From positions 147,025,941 through 147,089,940 of the forward strand of contig OY720636.1 in NCBI GenBank assembly GCA_963169105.1: 64,000 bases of DNA, in the 5' to 3' direction. Source of the stretch: Ceriagrion tenellum. Lineage: Eukaryota; Arthropoda; Insecta; Odonata; Coenagrionidae. This document shows, piece after piece, positions 1 to 13,059 of this stretch. A model generated the notes under the pieces. The model was not told where the DNA came from. It saw nothing but the letters and a program-made list of their open reading frames with translations, and searched no databases. Every line of letters begins with the position of its first letter. The first letter of the stretch is position 1. Position numbers and translations under genes: made by a program.

Positions 1-1195
1 TCTTGCATACAATGGCACATCTAGTTCCTCTGCCCTTCGCAGAAACCGAACAAATCCTTCCACGAGTTATCGTCCAATCTTTCTTATCATTCTTTCCCGT
101 GTAAATTTTTCAATTACTTTTCCCACGTGCGGTATACGACTTTTAGCACTGAAATCCTTAAAACCCATCGCATAAATTCAATATTGGACGCCATTGTCGT
201 TTTTTTTAAATTTAAATTGGGCTAAATACAAGAGACAAAATTCATTTTAACAATCATTTTTTCTATGAAGAGGTGTCAAATAAGTTCCATCGTTACCGAG
301 ACCTCACTGTTTAAATCATAGGTTGCCTACGAAAATTTCAACTAGCTGTGTTAACGAAGTCATTTGTTTTGAAATGCAGTATATATAGTAGTGTTTGTCT
401 TTTACGACTTATTATTTCTTGCATAAGATTATAATAATGAATCAATGCATGCAAACATAATTGAGAACCTAGTTTGAAAAAAACCTGGCAATAAACTCAC
501 TCAGGAACTTGTTTTTGAACTGGCTTTAATAGAATTGGAATTTCTTCATTCAACATCCAACAAGTAACTTCTCAGTTGTATTGTCACAAAACAGACAGAA
601 GATTGATTAAATTTCCAATTCACGATGAACTACTTCACTTGATAATCATAATTTATTTAAAATAGTATTAAAGAAGACTATTTGCTATTTTTTTAAAAAT
701 ATAAATTAACTAGTTCTTTATGATTTTAAGTTCTTTAGCAGGAGGGTTTCCTTTGACACTGGATCAGTATTTATGGACACTGACATATTTTGTAGTATCA
801 AAAGTTAGTTATGTGATAAATATATTCGGAAACATTATTACGTACGCGTAGAGCGCTATTCAACAGCAATCAAACCATTTTCTATAATGATGTACGTAGG
901 TTACTACAGTTCTGATTTCTACAGTTATTTTTACCGGGGCAAGCTAAAATGAGTTATTGTCTTTAATACTTTCTTAGTAAGGTCTGAAAAAGAGTTTTTC
1001 AAAGCTTATTATAGAAGTTACACAACTTAAGGACATAAGGTATTGCAAGGTAGTGAATTCAGCAGGTAAAACACTGGATTGGGTTGGGTTAGGTAGGGAG
1101 AAAACGCAAAACCGTTCTCGAATTCAATATTCCTCACTAATGAGTAAAACCGCAAACGACTCTTTCCGAGAGCAACTGATATTAAGTTACCAGCC
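1..1195. other. gene-free AT-rich stretch
   Basis: I see no supported gene, RNA or mobile element here. The sequence is AT-rich with short homopolymer runs. A GGGTTGGGTTAGG stretch near 1080 recalls insect telomere units but is not repeated. Confidence 0.5.
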
Positions 1196-1196
1196 A

Positions 1197-1835
1197 GTAC
1201 ATCTATATACAACCCTGCAAGTTGTCAAGTGGTCGTGTGGAAGAGGTACTAGGATACAGCCGTGTAAAAGAGAAGGTTTATAGGGAGATTAAATGGTAAA
1301 ATGTATTCTGGGAGTGTTGAGTGAAGCTCAGTTTCTATCATGGTCACTTATTGTGCCAGGGAAGAACGAATTTTTGGACGAATCTGTTCGGAAATGTCTC
1401 CCTCTCTCTCCTATTTTATTGCTTCCGTAGCACTTAACGCTGTAGTGAGGTGTCAAAATAACATTCTCTGCGTTATACTGAAGCACATCTATTGTGAAAT
1501 TCTCAAGCAATCTAAGCCTAGCGGGAGACCTCCGAGTCACTAGCGTCTCCCGACAAAGCCCATCTAAAAACTGTGGATCACTAAGACGAGTAAGTTCTCC
1601 CATAGCAGTGCTTAACGAAGCGTGCAGCTTTCCTTTGTATTCTAACTATTTTTAGGATGAAATATTTCTCTGATGGGTCCCAAGTCCTCGCGGCCTTTAC
1701 GAGGTGTGGCCTAATCAGAGTGATGTAGCATCTCTATTTCACTTTTTAACTAGAGGACCTTCTAATCACAGTTTCTTTTTATCTAAGTTACTTTATGGCA
1801 TTCGTATCTTATATGGGTCATCTTATTTCGCTTAA
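1197..1835 (-). pseudogene. CR1-like LINE, 3' end (family A), decayed
   Basis: Read on the minus strand, this covers the last part of a CR1-type reverse transcriptase and its 3'UTR. It matches, segment by segment, the better preserved copies at 54283-55060, 9285-9872 and 10928-11630: the block around the former RPHLEYAAS motif (near 1715), the PHY-containing C-terminal stretch (near 1450), and the 3'UTR with the ACACGGCTG block (near 1260). The longest open piece is 91 codons (1328-1603). Stops and indels break the frame, and RT motifs 1-5 are absent, so this is a dead 5'-truncated insertion. Its 3' end lies near 1197, where the minus strand reads TATAGATGTAC, like the ATGTAG-rich tails of its relatives. 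The family-level call rests on these internal matches; the CR1 clade comes from knowledge of the RT C-terminus. Confidence 0.65.
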
Positions 1836-1839
1836 GCGA

Positions 1840-2860
1840 CTTCCCCGAGCTACCAAGCTGAAACACACACTCTATAAACACCATTTATGATGGATTTCGT
1901 TGCTCCAACTATGAATGTTTTTTCCTTGAAAGGCATTCTCATCACCTTTCAAATTTGAGTTCCCACCCACAAAATGAGCCACCTGATGATGTAAGACGAG
2001 CTTTAATAATAAAATGGGTACCTAGTGTGCCGAGACCGTAATCTCAAAACTAATGATATTTTTGAGCGTATAAAAGTAAAGGAGTTTGAAACAAAAGCCA
2101 TATTCACGGAAGGTATAATCATAGCTGGGTATCATGCAGAGGATGGCTTTAAGGTATTCCATAGTGTCATAGTAGAAGTTCCAAAAAATTGGCCGAGGTC
2201 GCAAATTTGCGACAGCAGCTTAGTTATTAATTTAAATTATGATTTCAAACTTCATCATTTTATCGGAGGGTAAATTATGCTCATGAGCTATTTACTATTT
2301 CAAGGTCGACTTATTTATTTATAAAAAGCACACATTTAAAAGGCAGGATATGAAATATCAATACATTTAAGATGGAAGTTTCAATGACATAAAAAGTTGC
2401 ATACTGAGGCGACAGCAAGAAACAGAGAGCTCCATAAGGCGTGCGAATTATTTCAGCGATTACAAAACTCACTGGATAAATTAGAAACAGAGTACATATA
2501 ACTTCATTTGAAGTGAAAAATTGTGATGTCGAATAACAACAATGGTTTTACTCTCCTTCATCGTAAAAGCTTTTTTAACCCTTAATTGGTATCGTTGGGT
2601 TTTTTTGACCAGACAATAAGAAGACCGGTCGAAAAGGCTGTCTTTTTTTAATTTTTTCTTCTTTTGAAGTCGTAAAATGGCCGTTCGCAGCAACCTTGGC
2701 TACAATATAATCCTAGGGAAGGGGGGGGGGGGGGGAGCAGGCCATTATAACCAGACCGTATGAACCATTATAAACGACACTGAGGACAGCAGTCATATTC
2801 AAAGAATCAAATAGCACAAACACGAATAGATTCGAGTACTCATAAATTGGAATTTCAATG
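1840..2860. other. gene-free stretch with poly-G run
   Basis: No coding signal. It holds the G15 run listed separately. The 9-mer CCATTATAA occurs twice within 40 bases after it (near 2742 and 2763). Confidence 0.45.
2721..2735. repeat. poly-G mononucleotide run (G15)
   Basis: Fifteen consecutive G residues, preceded by AGGGAA. Uninterrupted G runs this long are unusual in AT-rich DNA and are prone to length error in sequencing. Confidence 0.9.
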
Positions 2861-2867
2861 GATTTTG

Positions 2868-2945
2868 CAGCTTCTAGAAATGTCTGCTTCACTCACTGAC
2901 AGAAATGCTGAAATATTGGCGGAAACCAACAAGAAAGACGTTTGA
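2868..2945 (+). pseudogene. possible P5CS (GPR domain) exon fragment
   Basis: A 25-codon open piece ending in TGA contains DRNAEILAETNKKDV after a leucine-rich start. It resembles the segment of gamma-glutamyl phosphate reductase / delta-1-pyrroline-5-carboxylate synthase in which a helix ends in EIL-x-AN-x-KDL. One extra residue sits before the NKKD. The sequence before it, ATTTTGCAG, could serve as a splice acceptor, which would start the exon at 2871. The frame stops immediately after the conserved block and no flanking exon was found. If real it is a pseudogene scrap or a damaged exon; chance resemblance is quite possible over this length. P5CS makes the proline/ornithine precursor in mitochondria, but no function can be claimed here. 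Confidence 0.28.
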
Positions 2946-2949
2946 AGCC

Positions 2950-5900
2950 AAATATTTGCTTGTTTTCAGAGCCATTCAGGAAATATGATTCAATTTTTGT
3001 AATACTCACTTATTTTAGACCTCACTGGAACCACACCTTTGATCTCTTAAACTTTAAGTCGCAAGCTAAAATTAATCAACAAGGAGAATTTCCACGGCGA
3101 AAGAAAACCTACAGATCCTAGCACCCGCGAATGATTCATGAATTTGTTTCGTCAAGAGCTGCAAGGAATTTCTCCAGGGATTCATCCGTGTGGTAAGACC
3201 AATATAACAGAGGGGTTGTAAATTATTCAAAGTGCTAAAATATGGATTCATACGAAACTAATAATCCTATTCACCATATTTGACAAGAGTTAATTCTGTG
3301 ACATAATTCCCTTTGTAATCTAAGGTAAACGGAAAGCGAGGCTTGTAATTCTTGATATCCCCATGGTGGAGGCGGAAGGAGTTAGTCGCTCGATGAATAA
3401 AAACTGACGGTATCCCAAAGGGTGGATTTAAAGAGATGGAATGGCGCTGAAGGTCAACGCACGATTCCCTCGTGAGGTTACTGACCAAGGTCTCGTGACC
3501 ATCACTGAGTTATTAAAAGTCAGATGTGCTCTCCGAAGGACATAAATTAGAGAGATTCTAAGGTCACACGTACGGTGTATCGTTAATGGATGAATCTTCA
3601 TCTTCCTCTCTTAATTTGAATGTGCTTAGGGTTTCAAATTAAACCCAGAATCACAAGAGCCTCTCGAGACTATCACGGGTGCGCTAATACGGTCGTTGAA
3701 CTGAGCGCGCGACCAACCACTGAAACTCTTTATCTCCCAAACGCTTGACCGTTGATTGATTGATATCTCCATAATCATAAAAACGCCAGCCATTCTATAC
3801 TACTGGCTTCATTAAATATCTCTATTAATAATTCTTAAAATATACAATCCCTTACATACAGGCAATACATCAACTTAATGGACCATGTGCAAAGATTATT
3901 CGTCAGAGACTTTGATGGAGTTAGATCACGATTTCTTTTTCACATTGTAGCTACCGCAAAATGCAAACCAACATAGAAGGGAATGCCCACAGTTACTGCT
4001 CCATGAGCGAATGCACTCCAACAATTAATGATGGCGATTGAAAGCAACTAGCAAACCTTTAATAATGATGATCACGTTTTCGTTCTCATGGGCTCATTAG
4101 AGGAAAATAATAACACGAGGGTACGTATCAATTAGAACTATGATCCTGCACCTGAGCATTTGTGACGTACGTATCGTAGAGGATCAAAAGGTATTTTATA
4201 TCATTTTTTATATCATCTTTCTTCAAAGTTGGATAAAACCCCACCGCCTACAATCACACATTTCGCCAGTCAAGAATTTACGTGAAGACAACATTCAATC
4301 AAACTGTAAACCACTTGAACTCTCTAAGTAACCAAATCAATTAGTGGAATTCATGATGCTCACTTCTGCTCATTTGCTTCACGCATCTTGGAGATCCGTG
4401 AAAATATTTTCAAATCCATCATTTTTCTTTCAATTACACGGCTTACTTAACTTGGTACAAAACATATTTAAAATTACTGGGCTTGGATGGTTCTGGCATT
4501 ATTCGGGGGATGAACTTTATTTTCCAAGAAAGCCTGCTCAAGCAAAATTTGGAAGTATACCTGCGAGTAACAAGTAAAAGACATATCTCCATAGGTAGCG
4601 GTATGAGGAGATATTTCTTTAGCGTGTTACGTGTAGCGAGGCTGTGTAGCTCAACTTTCCTTGATTTTTGCTACACTTGCCTTAAAATAATTCTATAGCA
4701 CTTTTTATTGGTGTATTCATTGAAATATAGTTTTCCAAATAACAGAAATGTGGAAGAATAAAAATGTAAATAACAATATTCTGTAAAATATTTATCATGG
4801 CAGGAAGAATTTATTAACATATCGCGTATTTTTCAAATAGTGCGGCTAAATAAACGCTGCATATTTACATTCAATACAACAAAAATAAAGTATTTGAATG
4901 ACAGATTGAAAGTCAAACGTTTGCAGTTCAATGATTATATTAGTATCATGTTGTTTGAAGAGCGGCTATGATACCTTTTCATTGTGCCAGTATGACGAAG
5001 CATTCATGATATTGATTCCAAGATTAAGAAATTGAAACTACGGTTTTTCCGATCTTTAGAAAAGGGTAGTAAAAAAGACTCTCTGCAAAGCTTACTACAC
5101 CACATTCACTCATCAGGAGAAAAACCGTCGAAGGAAATTTGCATCGGCTATTGTCAAAATCAATGGAGGAAGGGTTCGATTCAACTTGAACCATATATGT
5201 AGTAGTGACTCTTAATTTCACGTGCTATAATTAAAAAATAAATTTAATAAAATATTCCTTAAATAAACTGTTAGTCTTTTAAATAATATAGGCAATGTAT
5301 GCTCGGTGAAAAGACAAGTTCATCTCGCTAAAATCATATCAAAATTATGAAAATAATGAAAAAATACACTCAGATAAAGCTTCACGTGGATTTCATTCCA
5401 TTCATGCAAAGGAACGATTTCTTCTGGTGGAAAGGAAAAACTAATGTAAACGGCAAACCACTTAATGATCCATTTAATTAAATTTCATACATGTAAAAAA
5501 TGCGAACACGAATCCATTCAGCCACCGCAGTCGACGCCGCTCATTGAAACGGCACAAGTGGTGATTAATGAGAAGATTGAATCCATTCGGGATAATCATT
5601 TCCGGCTATTGAGAGGGCGATGAGAGTCGAAATGCATTCATGAGGAGGTGTCGCACTGAAACGCGCCTGGAACTCTCGCTGGGCGGCAAAGTTACGCTAA
5701 GGGAGGAGGGCAGGGGAGAGGAGGATATAGAAGGAGGGAAGATACGAGCCTCCTTCCCAATCAAGTGACGTCCATATTTCCACAGCTTCCTCACTTGGGC
5801 CTCCAGTTAAGAAAGGGCTTCCATGTTTATTAAAAGCGGCGAGAGACGATTCGTCACTTCCAGTGAGAGAGTGGAAAAAGCACCCCTTACCGACCACTGA

Positions 5901-8900
5901 ATGGTGGTGCGGTAAGACAAAATTCAATCGATACATTGATACGGACTGACAATTATAAGTATTATATTCGGCCGCCATTCGCATTCCTCGGTGAATGACT
6001 TCGCAATGATACCGAGTGACTTAGTGCTAAGTATGGCCATTAATTCTGAAAATTTAGCACACTAATATAAAATCGCTTATTTTTTGCCCATCATAATAAA
6101 AATTCCAAAGCAAATTAAATATCCCAAAAAATACCCAAATCATATTAAATATCATAGCTTATCCAACTAGTAGTAGCAATGTAACAGTTTTAGTTACAAG
6201 ACGGAATACAAGCTGCAACCACTGGAAAATTGTATGCTGCAGCTAACTATTAAATATTTAAATGTATAATTTCAGTCGCAATGATGCACAAAATAACTAA
6301 AAATTAAAAAAAGATTTTACCTATAGTTTATCGATCAATATGGAACGACTATCCTTTCACTATTGAATTCCAGGAAATACCCTTTCTTATGAATAATTTG
6401 TTACTTTGAATATCACCTTCATGGGGTCAAAAGTTAGCAGCTTCAACGCAATTCACCACAATACTGGGTAATATATATTCCCCAGAAATGAATCATATGC
6501 AATTAGACGACGAATCTAGACCAGACCTACTCGCTGTTACCTTCGCCGCTTTTCGGATTCCCTCGATCACCAAAGTTACAAACCAATGGTTGCTATCAAT
6601 CGAAATCCGAATCTTATGATTTGAACGATTACGAACGAATCGATCGATTCGAATTTTATGGAATTTTAATTCTCGTAAGCGAGAGGTAAAAACGTGACCA
6701 AAGTGGTATACACCCAGGGATATTTTCTAGATGCCAGTGTTGGAGATTGGTATCGTTTAATTATGCAGTCTTTCCTCTACTGCCATTGATCAGGAGGAAA
6801 TAGGTATAAAATAGGAAATCCCAGAGGAGAAGTGTCTGTACGGTATGCTTCTTATTCAGTCTCCGTTACCTCCAGCCCAGCAATACAGCATACGCAATTC
6901 TTGAGAAGAAAACCTACCCTCTTAAAACGCTTGCCTCATCCAAGCGGCTCACAGATAAACTCACCGTTCCATCCTCAATTCGCCACTCTTCCATCAAATC
7001 GCCCTTAAGCACTCATCCTCCCAGGTATACTTCAACTTCTAATTGGTTATTCCAATTTTTCCCCCGTTCTTCGGTTTATTCTGGCAAGCATTTGGGGAAA
7101 CGTTTTCCAACTTTAACTCCTCTATCACAAGGAATGCTCACGTCACAATGCCTTTGGTTCTTTAGGTAGTTAGAGCAAGATATTGTTTCCTCTGAAATTC
7201 AATAAATTTGGTTTCATTTAAAGGAAAACTCTCTCACCTTTGATGGATACTAGAATATTAACCATTTACCGCTCTTATTGTCGAAATATTTGCCAACAAA
7301 CACCATACCTGCCATTTCATGTGGAAAATAGCTTGGTCGCGCACTCCAAAAGACAACTTATTTTTTAGAATGAGGAATTTCCAACACCTAAATTTCGTCC
7401 TAAATTTAACAGAAGATTCCTTGTACGCTTTATTAAATATTAAAAAAAAATAAATCAGTCAATCATCGTAGAAATCATTACAAAAAGAACCTTCGTATTA
7501 TGTCATGTAAAGGCTTTTGCCCTTTACGGCACGGTGTAAATAATAGGTAAAATTCAAGACTTATGTATGTATATTTAATAAACCACAGGAAATATCAATC
7601 AAATAAATATTATTTTTGTGCCATTAACATAAAAATATTTACTTCATACTTATTGCAGCTGCTGAAATACAAGCAACATTTAAATACAGTCTCAATTATA
7701 ACAGAGGAAAAAATCGCTCAAGTTTCCTTAATCGGGTAAATATCACTGAATTAGTTTACTTAGATCATCGAGTCGCCACGAACAACTGCACTCCATCAAA
7801 GCTAAAATAATTGACATTAATATAAAAAGAACTAACCGAATCTAAACCTTCTCATGTTTCATAAACATTCCAGTCATACGAAGTGCGGGGACTGAAGGGG
7901 ATATCACAGCTCATAGTAAGCATGAGTTAAGTCATCTGCCATTTTATTGATATATTTATAGAAAGTAATCCCCGGATTTCGCGTGAGCGCATCCCTCAGC
8001 CTCTTCACCATCACACCCTCAATGTCAATGCGACTCCCTCATGCAGACTCACATCTCATGCATCCAACGCTCGCTATGGCGAGAGCGCGAATGGAAACGC
8101 AGCTTGATGAGGACAAATGAGAATGAAGACGGTCTCCCGTGGAACACTTTTCCACCAGGAGTAAACATTTTTTATGGTAAAGGTAATGAGAGACACGCTT
8201 GAGTGGGAGGGGTAATACAAAAACGCGACTGGTACGCTAATCATTAGTAATCCTGTGTACATTTTAGTAGCTTTACAAGGAAGTCGAAAAACAATTATTG
8301 GACCATAATTCACTTCCAAAGTGATATAACATTGAGGGATCTGGATTCAAGTACCAGTGTAGGCGAATGATTTTCTCTGTAGAATTTCACGCTTAGAAGT
8401 CGACGAAAGAGCAAGGTGAATCTGTGTGGGACACCGAGGGGGACCTCCCAGCGTAGGCCAAGGTCAAGGGGCTCTTTTGACCTTGAAATGAGACTCTCTT
8501 CCTGAGGTATATACAAGGCAATGAAAGGATTCCGCTGTGAAAGTGGGAGACGTGGCGGTGGAGTGGATTTCGAGAAGGATTCTGCTATACGATTCGTGAA
8601 TCTCAGATTCTCAAAGGCTCACTTTAGCTAAAATATATCCCAGGATCTCAAGATTAGGTGTTTTCCGAGTTAACAGAGAGGGAAATTGCGCATGAAATCT
8701 TTCCCACGTGAGAGAACATGAATGAAATTACGGAGGGGGGTGGAAGTAAGGGGTGAGGGTAGGGGAAGGAGGGGAGAGGAATGGAAAGGGAAAGTAACAG
8801 CGGGACTTGAGGGAACGGGTCCACTGCAGGGCCGGTGTACTAGTGAGAACTTGATGGAAAGGGTCGGAGGTGAACTTCCGCACCCTTTGTCGCTATAAAA

Positions 8901-9284
8901 TATAAATGATGTGGGCTGAAAGGGAGTTAATAGAATAGAGATCCGTCGTTCGCGAACGAAAATGCGCAGAGGAACGGTTCCATGAATGGAACGTAAGGAC
9001 CGTTCTTTTAGCTGTTTTTTCACTTGAACCCCAACGCCTGACCGTTTCCCAATATTATCTTTGGTCGTTCTTTTTCTACAACCACCAACCTCTACGGTCA
9101 GTAGTTCTCTGTTCATTTCGGACCTTTGCTCTTTCGCTCTACATCAGTATCCAATATTTAGTCCTAGGGTTTGCATTTACAAATCTACTACTCATTTCAA
9201 AATGACCGCGACTCGCATTTGACCCTAAATATTTCTGAAACAGCCCAGTGAAAGAAGTCTTGCAACAGTTAGCTCTTGACGCAT
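2950..9284. other. long gene-free stretch
   Basis: Over six kilobases hold no frame I can support. The open frames present are short and lie in purine- or pyrimidine-rich low-complexity DNA, for example 5690-5760 and 8715-8800, both GGA-rich on the plus strand. A 14-bp palindrome GAATCGATCGATTC lies at 6634-6647. No TIR, LTR or tRNA-like promoter was recognised. It may be intron or intergenic DNA with repeats too old to recognise by eye. Confidence 0.45.
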
Positions 9285-9872
9285 AAGCGTAATAGGAAGG
9301 TCCTCGGATGAAAAAGCCAAAGAGAGATGCCACATAGCTCTGGTAAGGTCACACCTCGAATATGCCGTCCTTGTTTTTGGGTCCTTGGTCAAAATGGTTG
9401 ACCCAAAAAAATTAACAAAGTACAAAGAAAAGCTGCACGCTTTGTTAAAAACTGCGACGAGCGAACATGGAGTGTTTCACAACTTTCACTTGGATTTAAA
9501 TGGGAGCCCCTATAGACTCGGAGGCAACACGCTAGGCTTAGGTTGCTTGAAAAATTCAGAACTAGTGTGTGTCAGAGCGACACAGCGAATATTATCACGA
9601 CTCCTCATTACATCTCTAGGTATGACAGAAGCGGTAAAATATGAGTGATACACTGCGGAACAGAAGGGTACAAAAACTCGTTCTTTTCGCGCACAATAAG
9701 CGACCACAATAAAAACTGAGCTCCACTAAATATACTCCTATAATACACGTCACCATTTCACCTTCTAAAACCTTATCCCTTACTTCTTTACACGGCTGGT
9801 GACCTACCACCCCCTGCCAAATACCCATACGGCGCGGCGGCTCGCACGGTAGTACGTAGATGTAGATAAGGC
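9285..9872 (+). pseudogene. CR1-like LINE, 3' end (family A)
   Basis: Plus-strand copy of the RT C-terminus and 3'UTR of the family seen at 54283-55060. The former RPHLEYAAS motif reads RSHLEYAV near 9341-9365, and the following thumb region is partly open (87 codons from 9385). The frame is broken before and after. The 3'UTR runs through the ACACGGCTGGTGACC block (near 9791) to a tail reading GTACGTAGATGTAGAT, ending at about 9872. This ATGTAG-rich terminus marks the true 3' end of the LINE. The RT catalytic core is absent, so the copy was 5'-truncated on insertion or has been eroded. Confidence 0.7.
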
Positions 9873-9874
9873 AT

Positions 9875-10554
9875 ATTTTTTCAGTTTGAAAATTTCCCAT
9901 TTTACTTGGGTTTGGCAATGGATTTTCTATCTAATTTTTACTTTTTTAATATCACCATGATCGACTTTTATTTTATACTATTTTAGGAGTGACAAAATTC
10001 AACGATGAATGGCTTAGGCATATATTAATCATTACCTTTCTGTTGAACCATAAACATATAATGCAAAAAAACAATCCTATGGATTACCTACGATGCATTA
10101 TAAACCATCTTTTACGTATGACTCTACGGTGCATCACACTAAGTTTTCAAGGAAGATACAAAATATGAGGTTAGTTCATTGAATTAAATGAATTCTCGTA
10201 AAATTGAACGCAAGAGACATAGGCTCTGTAGCAGACAACCAATCACCCCACAAGCAGAGGATAGGAGACTGAAAAATGACAATACCTGGCTGTAATAATA
10301 ACACATATTGATCATATTATTCTATGCCACGGCGGCAAAGTAAATAAAAATGTACATTGTTGATGTACAAACAACGACCTCGGAGACAAAAGCCTGATTT
10401 TATAGGCAACGTGAAAAAGAAATCGGAAATAAAAAGCAAAAATAATAAAGTGTTGTTCATGCGACGCAAATAACCCCAAAGACAACTATTCAAATACCTA
10501 ATTAAAAATATTCATTGCGTGTATAAAAAAGTATAAGCTCAAATTTTGCGAGGG
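9875..10554. other. gene-free stretch
   Basis: AT-rich DNA with no coding frame, RNA gene or repeat that I recognise. Confidence 0.45.
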
Positions 10555-10712
10555 GTGAGCTAGTACAGAAAAAAATTTACGCCTCGAATAATGTAGAAAC
10601 TGCCATGAAAAAAAATAGGCCAGGACTGGTATTGGAACCACGGACCTTAAGGTTTATGGCTATTATTGTAAGGCATAAGCGCTGGATTCGGATTCAACCA
10701 AGAATTGTGACT
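10555..10712 (-). mobile_element. tRNA-derived SINE
   Basis: On the minus strand the head reads like a tRNA: an A-box-like AGCGCTTATGCCTTAC, then GGTCCG, then the degenerate B box GTGGTTCCAATACC, closing with CAGTCCTGGCC. The order and spacing fit an internal RNA polymerase III promoter. A T-rich body with runs of eight and seven T follows. The B box differs from GGTTCGANTCC at about two positions, so this is an old copy. Target-site duplications were not found. Confidence 0.5.
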
Positions 10713-10927
10713 TCTTTGGAGTCCAATTTTTCCCTAGAGTTACCATCCTTAACTTGCGACCCGCAAGAGCTCATCACCTATTCCCCTCTGAGTCATTAAA
10801 ATTTGCCTTAATAAGTATACGGAGAACGTATAGCGCATCGGCCCGACCAGCCAGCGGTCAGTCCTTAGATAAGGGCATAATTCAAAAAGAGATGTATGCA
10901 AAAAGGAATTTTAAAGGCAATAAGAAT

Positions 10928-11630
10928 ACATTTACATCTACATTATACCTTGCGAGCCGCCGCAAGGGCGTGAGGCAGGGGCAGTTAGGTTACCAGCCGT
11001 GTAAAGGTGCAAGTTTGTTGGAGATGAAATGGCGAAATGTATTATTGGAGTGTATTTAGTGGAGCTCAATTTTTACTGTGGTCGCTTATTGTTTGCGGAA
11101 AGAACGATTTTTTGTACCTATCTGTTAGGCAATTTATCTCTCTTATTTTATCGCATCTTTCAGACCTAGAGATGTAGTGAGGAGTCATGATAATATTCTC
11201 TGTCACTGAAAAATATCAGTTCTGAATTTATCAAGCAACCTAAGCCTAGCGTGTAGCTTCCGAGTCTCTAGGGGCTCCCATCTTATTCCCTCTAGCAGTT
11301 TTGAGACACCTTATGTACGCTCGTAGCAGTTTTTACGAAGCGCGCTGCTTTCCTTTGTATTTTATTAAGTTTTTGGTTAAACTTTATGACCAGGGTCCCA
11401 AATGCTTGCGGCGTATTCGAAGTGTGGCCTAACCAGAGCGAAGTAGCATCTATTTGACTTTTTAATCCGAGGTGCTTCCTATTATACGTTTAACAAAACC
11501 TAGTTTATTTAATGCTATGCCACACATGTTATGTATGTGTTATCCCCACGATATATCAGAAGTAAGGTAATTCCAAGATATATTATACTATATCTGAAGA
11601 TTTTATGATTTTATGAATATTACATATTGG
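10928..11630 (-). pseudogene. CR1-like LINE, 3' end (family A)
   Basis: Minus-strand copy of the same CR1 family as 54283-55060. The 3' terminus lies at about 10928, where the minus strand ends in ATAATGTAGATGTAAATG. The 3'UTR block with ACACGGCTGGTAACC is at about 10994, and the RT thumb with the RPHLEYAAS-equivalent is near 11430. The match extends up to about 11625, into the VKYLEITL-equivalent segment. No frame longer than about 60 codons survives, so the copy is dead. Together with the copy at 9285-9872 it forms an inverted pair separated by about 1 kb. Confidence 0.65.
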
Positions 11631-11631
11631 C

Positions 11632-12689
11632 AATATTACTCCCAGTGTAGGATTTATTAGTGACTAGATATTCGAGATGAGGAATCCAAGTATAAGCCAC
11701 ATAAAAACACATTGACCAGTAATTTGGGTGTTTACATAAAAGGATTAAATGCACGGAAGTAATCTCAGACCCTTTAATAACTGCTGAAATTTAGTGCGGC
11801 ATTGGAAACTGTCACATATGTGACCCTGAAGTGACCACATGGGGAGCGTAAAATCGGCCACTATAATTTTTTAAGTTCTTCATAAAGCCCATACTGGCAG
11901 CTGAAGCTCCAAGTGGAACAAAACAAAATTGTTGAAACGCTCTCTCTTTCTCGTTAGGCGTCTGATGAGAAGGAAGATCATTTGACGCTGTTCATTAAAT
12001 GTGACCATCTCGTGATATTTGCGGTATTGACAGAGCAGTCTTCCCACATTGAGACGGGTAACACGTAACCAGGCAATTTCACTACTCTCGATTAAAGGCA
12101 TCAGTTTCCCCAAAATTGCTGCATTCCGTTCTCATTAAACTCAACAGTAAGAGACCAATATTCCAATAACATCAAAGGTGGGATATGCACAGCCAGCATT
12201 GCTGACGACTATTCTGTGAAGGAGTTGATTTAAGGTAGGATTGAGATACTCACCGAGAGAAAGTACCGCATGACAAATTCTTCTCCTTCAGAAGCATCTG
12301 CAGGTCTCTTAGAAGTTGCAGTCAACTGTCCCGAGAAGAGGATATTGGATGAATTGATAATCGAACTGAAGAGTTGGCGACAGAATTTCATTGTCAAGTC
12401 GCAACACTGAGGTAAGAGCGGCATCTCATCCGGAGGGGTCCGTAAGAAGCTTTCATCAGCGATGATAACCTTTAGATTAAAATATAAGAAATGGGTTGTT
12501 TTACAGGAAAGTCATTATAAAATAATGAAATTACTTTTCATATGCACATTCATCTCTAGAAGTCCTGGAGAGCTCAGGCCTTTTTGTCTTGAATTCAATG
12601 CCTTTTACGGATACCACCTTCAATTAAGGCCACCACCTTCTACCGATTTATATCGCAATAATGTTAAAAAAGAAATATTTCGTAATATA
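11632..12689. other. gene-poor stretch with an ambiguous exon-like block
   Basis: Mostly non-coding. Between 12254 and 12406 the minus strand has an acceptor-like CTCTTACCTCAG and a donor-like TCG/GTGAGT around an open frame containing GEEFVMRYFLS. The plus strand has an equally good acceptor (CTTCTCCTTCAG) and donor (GAG/GTAAGA) around another open frame. I cannot decide strand or product, so no gene is claimed. Confidence 0.3.
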
Positions 12690-13050
12690 AAACCAATGAT
12701 TCATACCACTCACATTACACAAGGTCCTATAAAGATCTGCACCAATAGTTTATCAGAACCCATAATGCAGCTTTAGGCCCAAAATCTATGGGATTGATAC
12801 TCGATAATAAGCTTCCACAAGAATTGAAGAGGATTACTAAGATGTCTCTCTTCGAGAAAAACTTGCTAAACTTTCTTCATATAAAGCTGTTTTATTCAGT
12901 AAATGAATTTCTGTATGTGTAATTAATGCCTGTGATAGTGTGTATGTACTTATAATTATCTTTTCTGTATATCTTGGCGTGTCCTATATTCGTATATGCT
13001 ACGTTTATCACTAATCTTTGGATAAATACATGTAACAATAATAATAATTC
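12690..13050 (+). pseudogene. Jockey/L2-like LINE C-terminus and (AAT)n tail
   Basis: Plus-strand translation between 12800 and 12920 gives NKLPQELKRITKMSLFEK followed by LLNFLHIKLFYSVNEFL. This is the typical end of a non-LTR retrotransposon polyprotein: YN-x-LP, then FK-x-LK, then a hydrophobic FYS-x-x-EF close. A stop follows, then about 110 bases of 3'UTR and a short AATAATAATAAT tail at 13037-13048. The RT core is missing and upstream frames are disrupted, so it is a 5'-truncated dead copy. The next LINE starts only about 10 bases after the tail. Confidence 0.6.
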
Positions 13051-13059
13051 CGGGAAATC

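Noticed and set aside
1076..1105. TTGGGTTGGGTTAGGTAGGG resembling insect telomere repeats
   Set aside because: Only one TTAGG unit and no array; simple G/T-rich sequence.
5606..5984. Overlapping 62- and 95-codon minus frames
   Set aside because: Two frames over the same purine-rich tract with Pro/Ser-rich translations; composition artefact.
8670..9116. 148-codon minus-strand frame
   Set aside because: Much of it reads through a GGA/GGGA-rich tract giving Ser/Pro/Leu bias; no domain, start context or splice support.
12254..12406. Exon-like block on both strands; a chemosensory-receptor resemblance was considered for the minus strand
   Set aside because: Acceptor and donor signals are equally good on either strand, and the receptor-like reading needs frame jumps.
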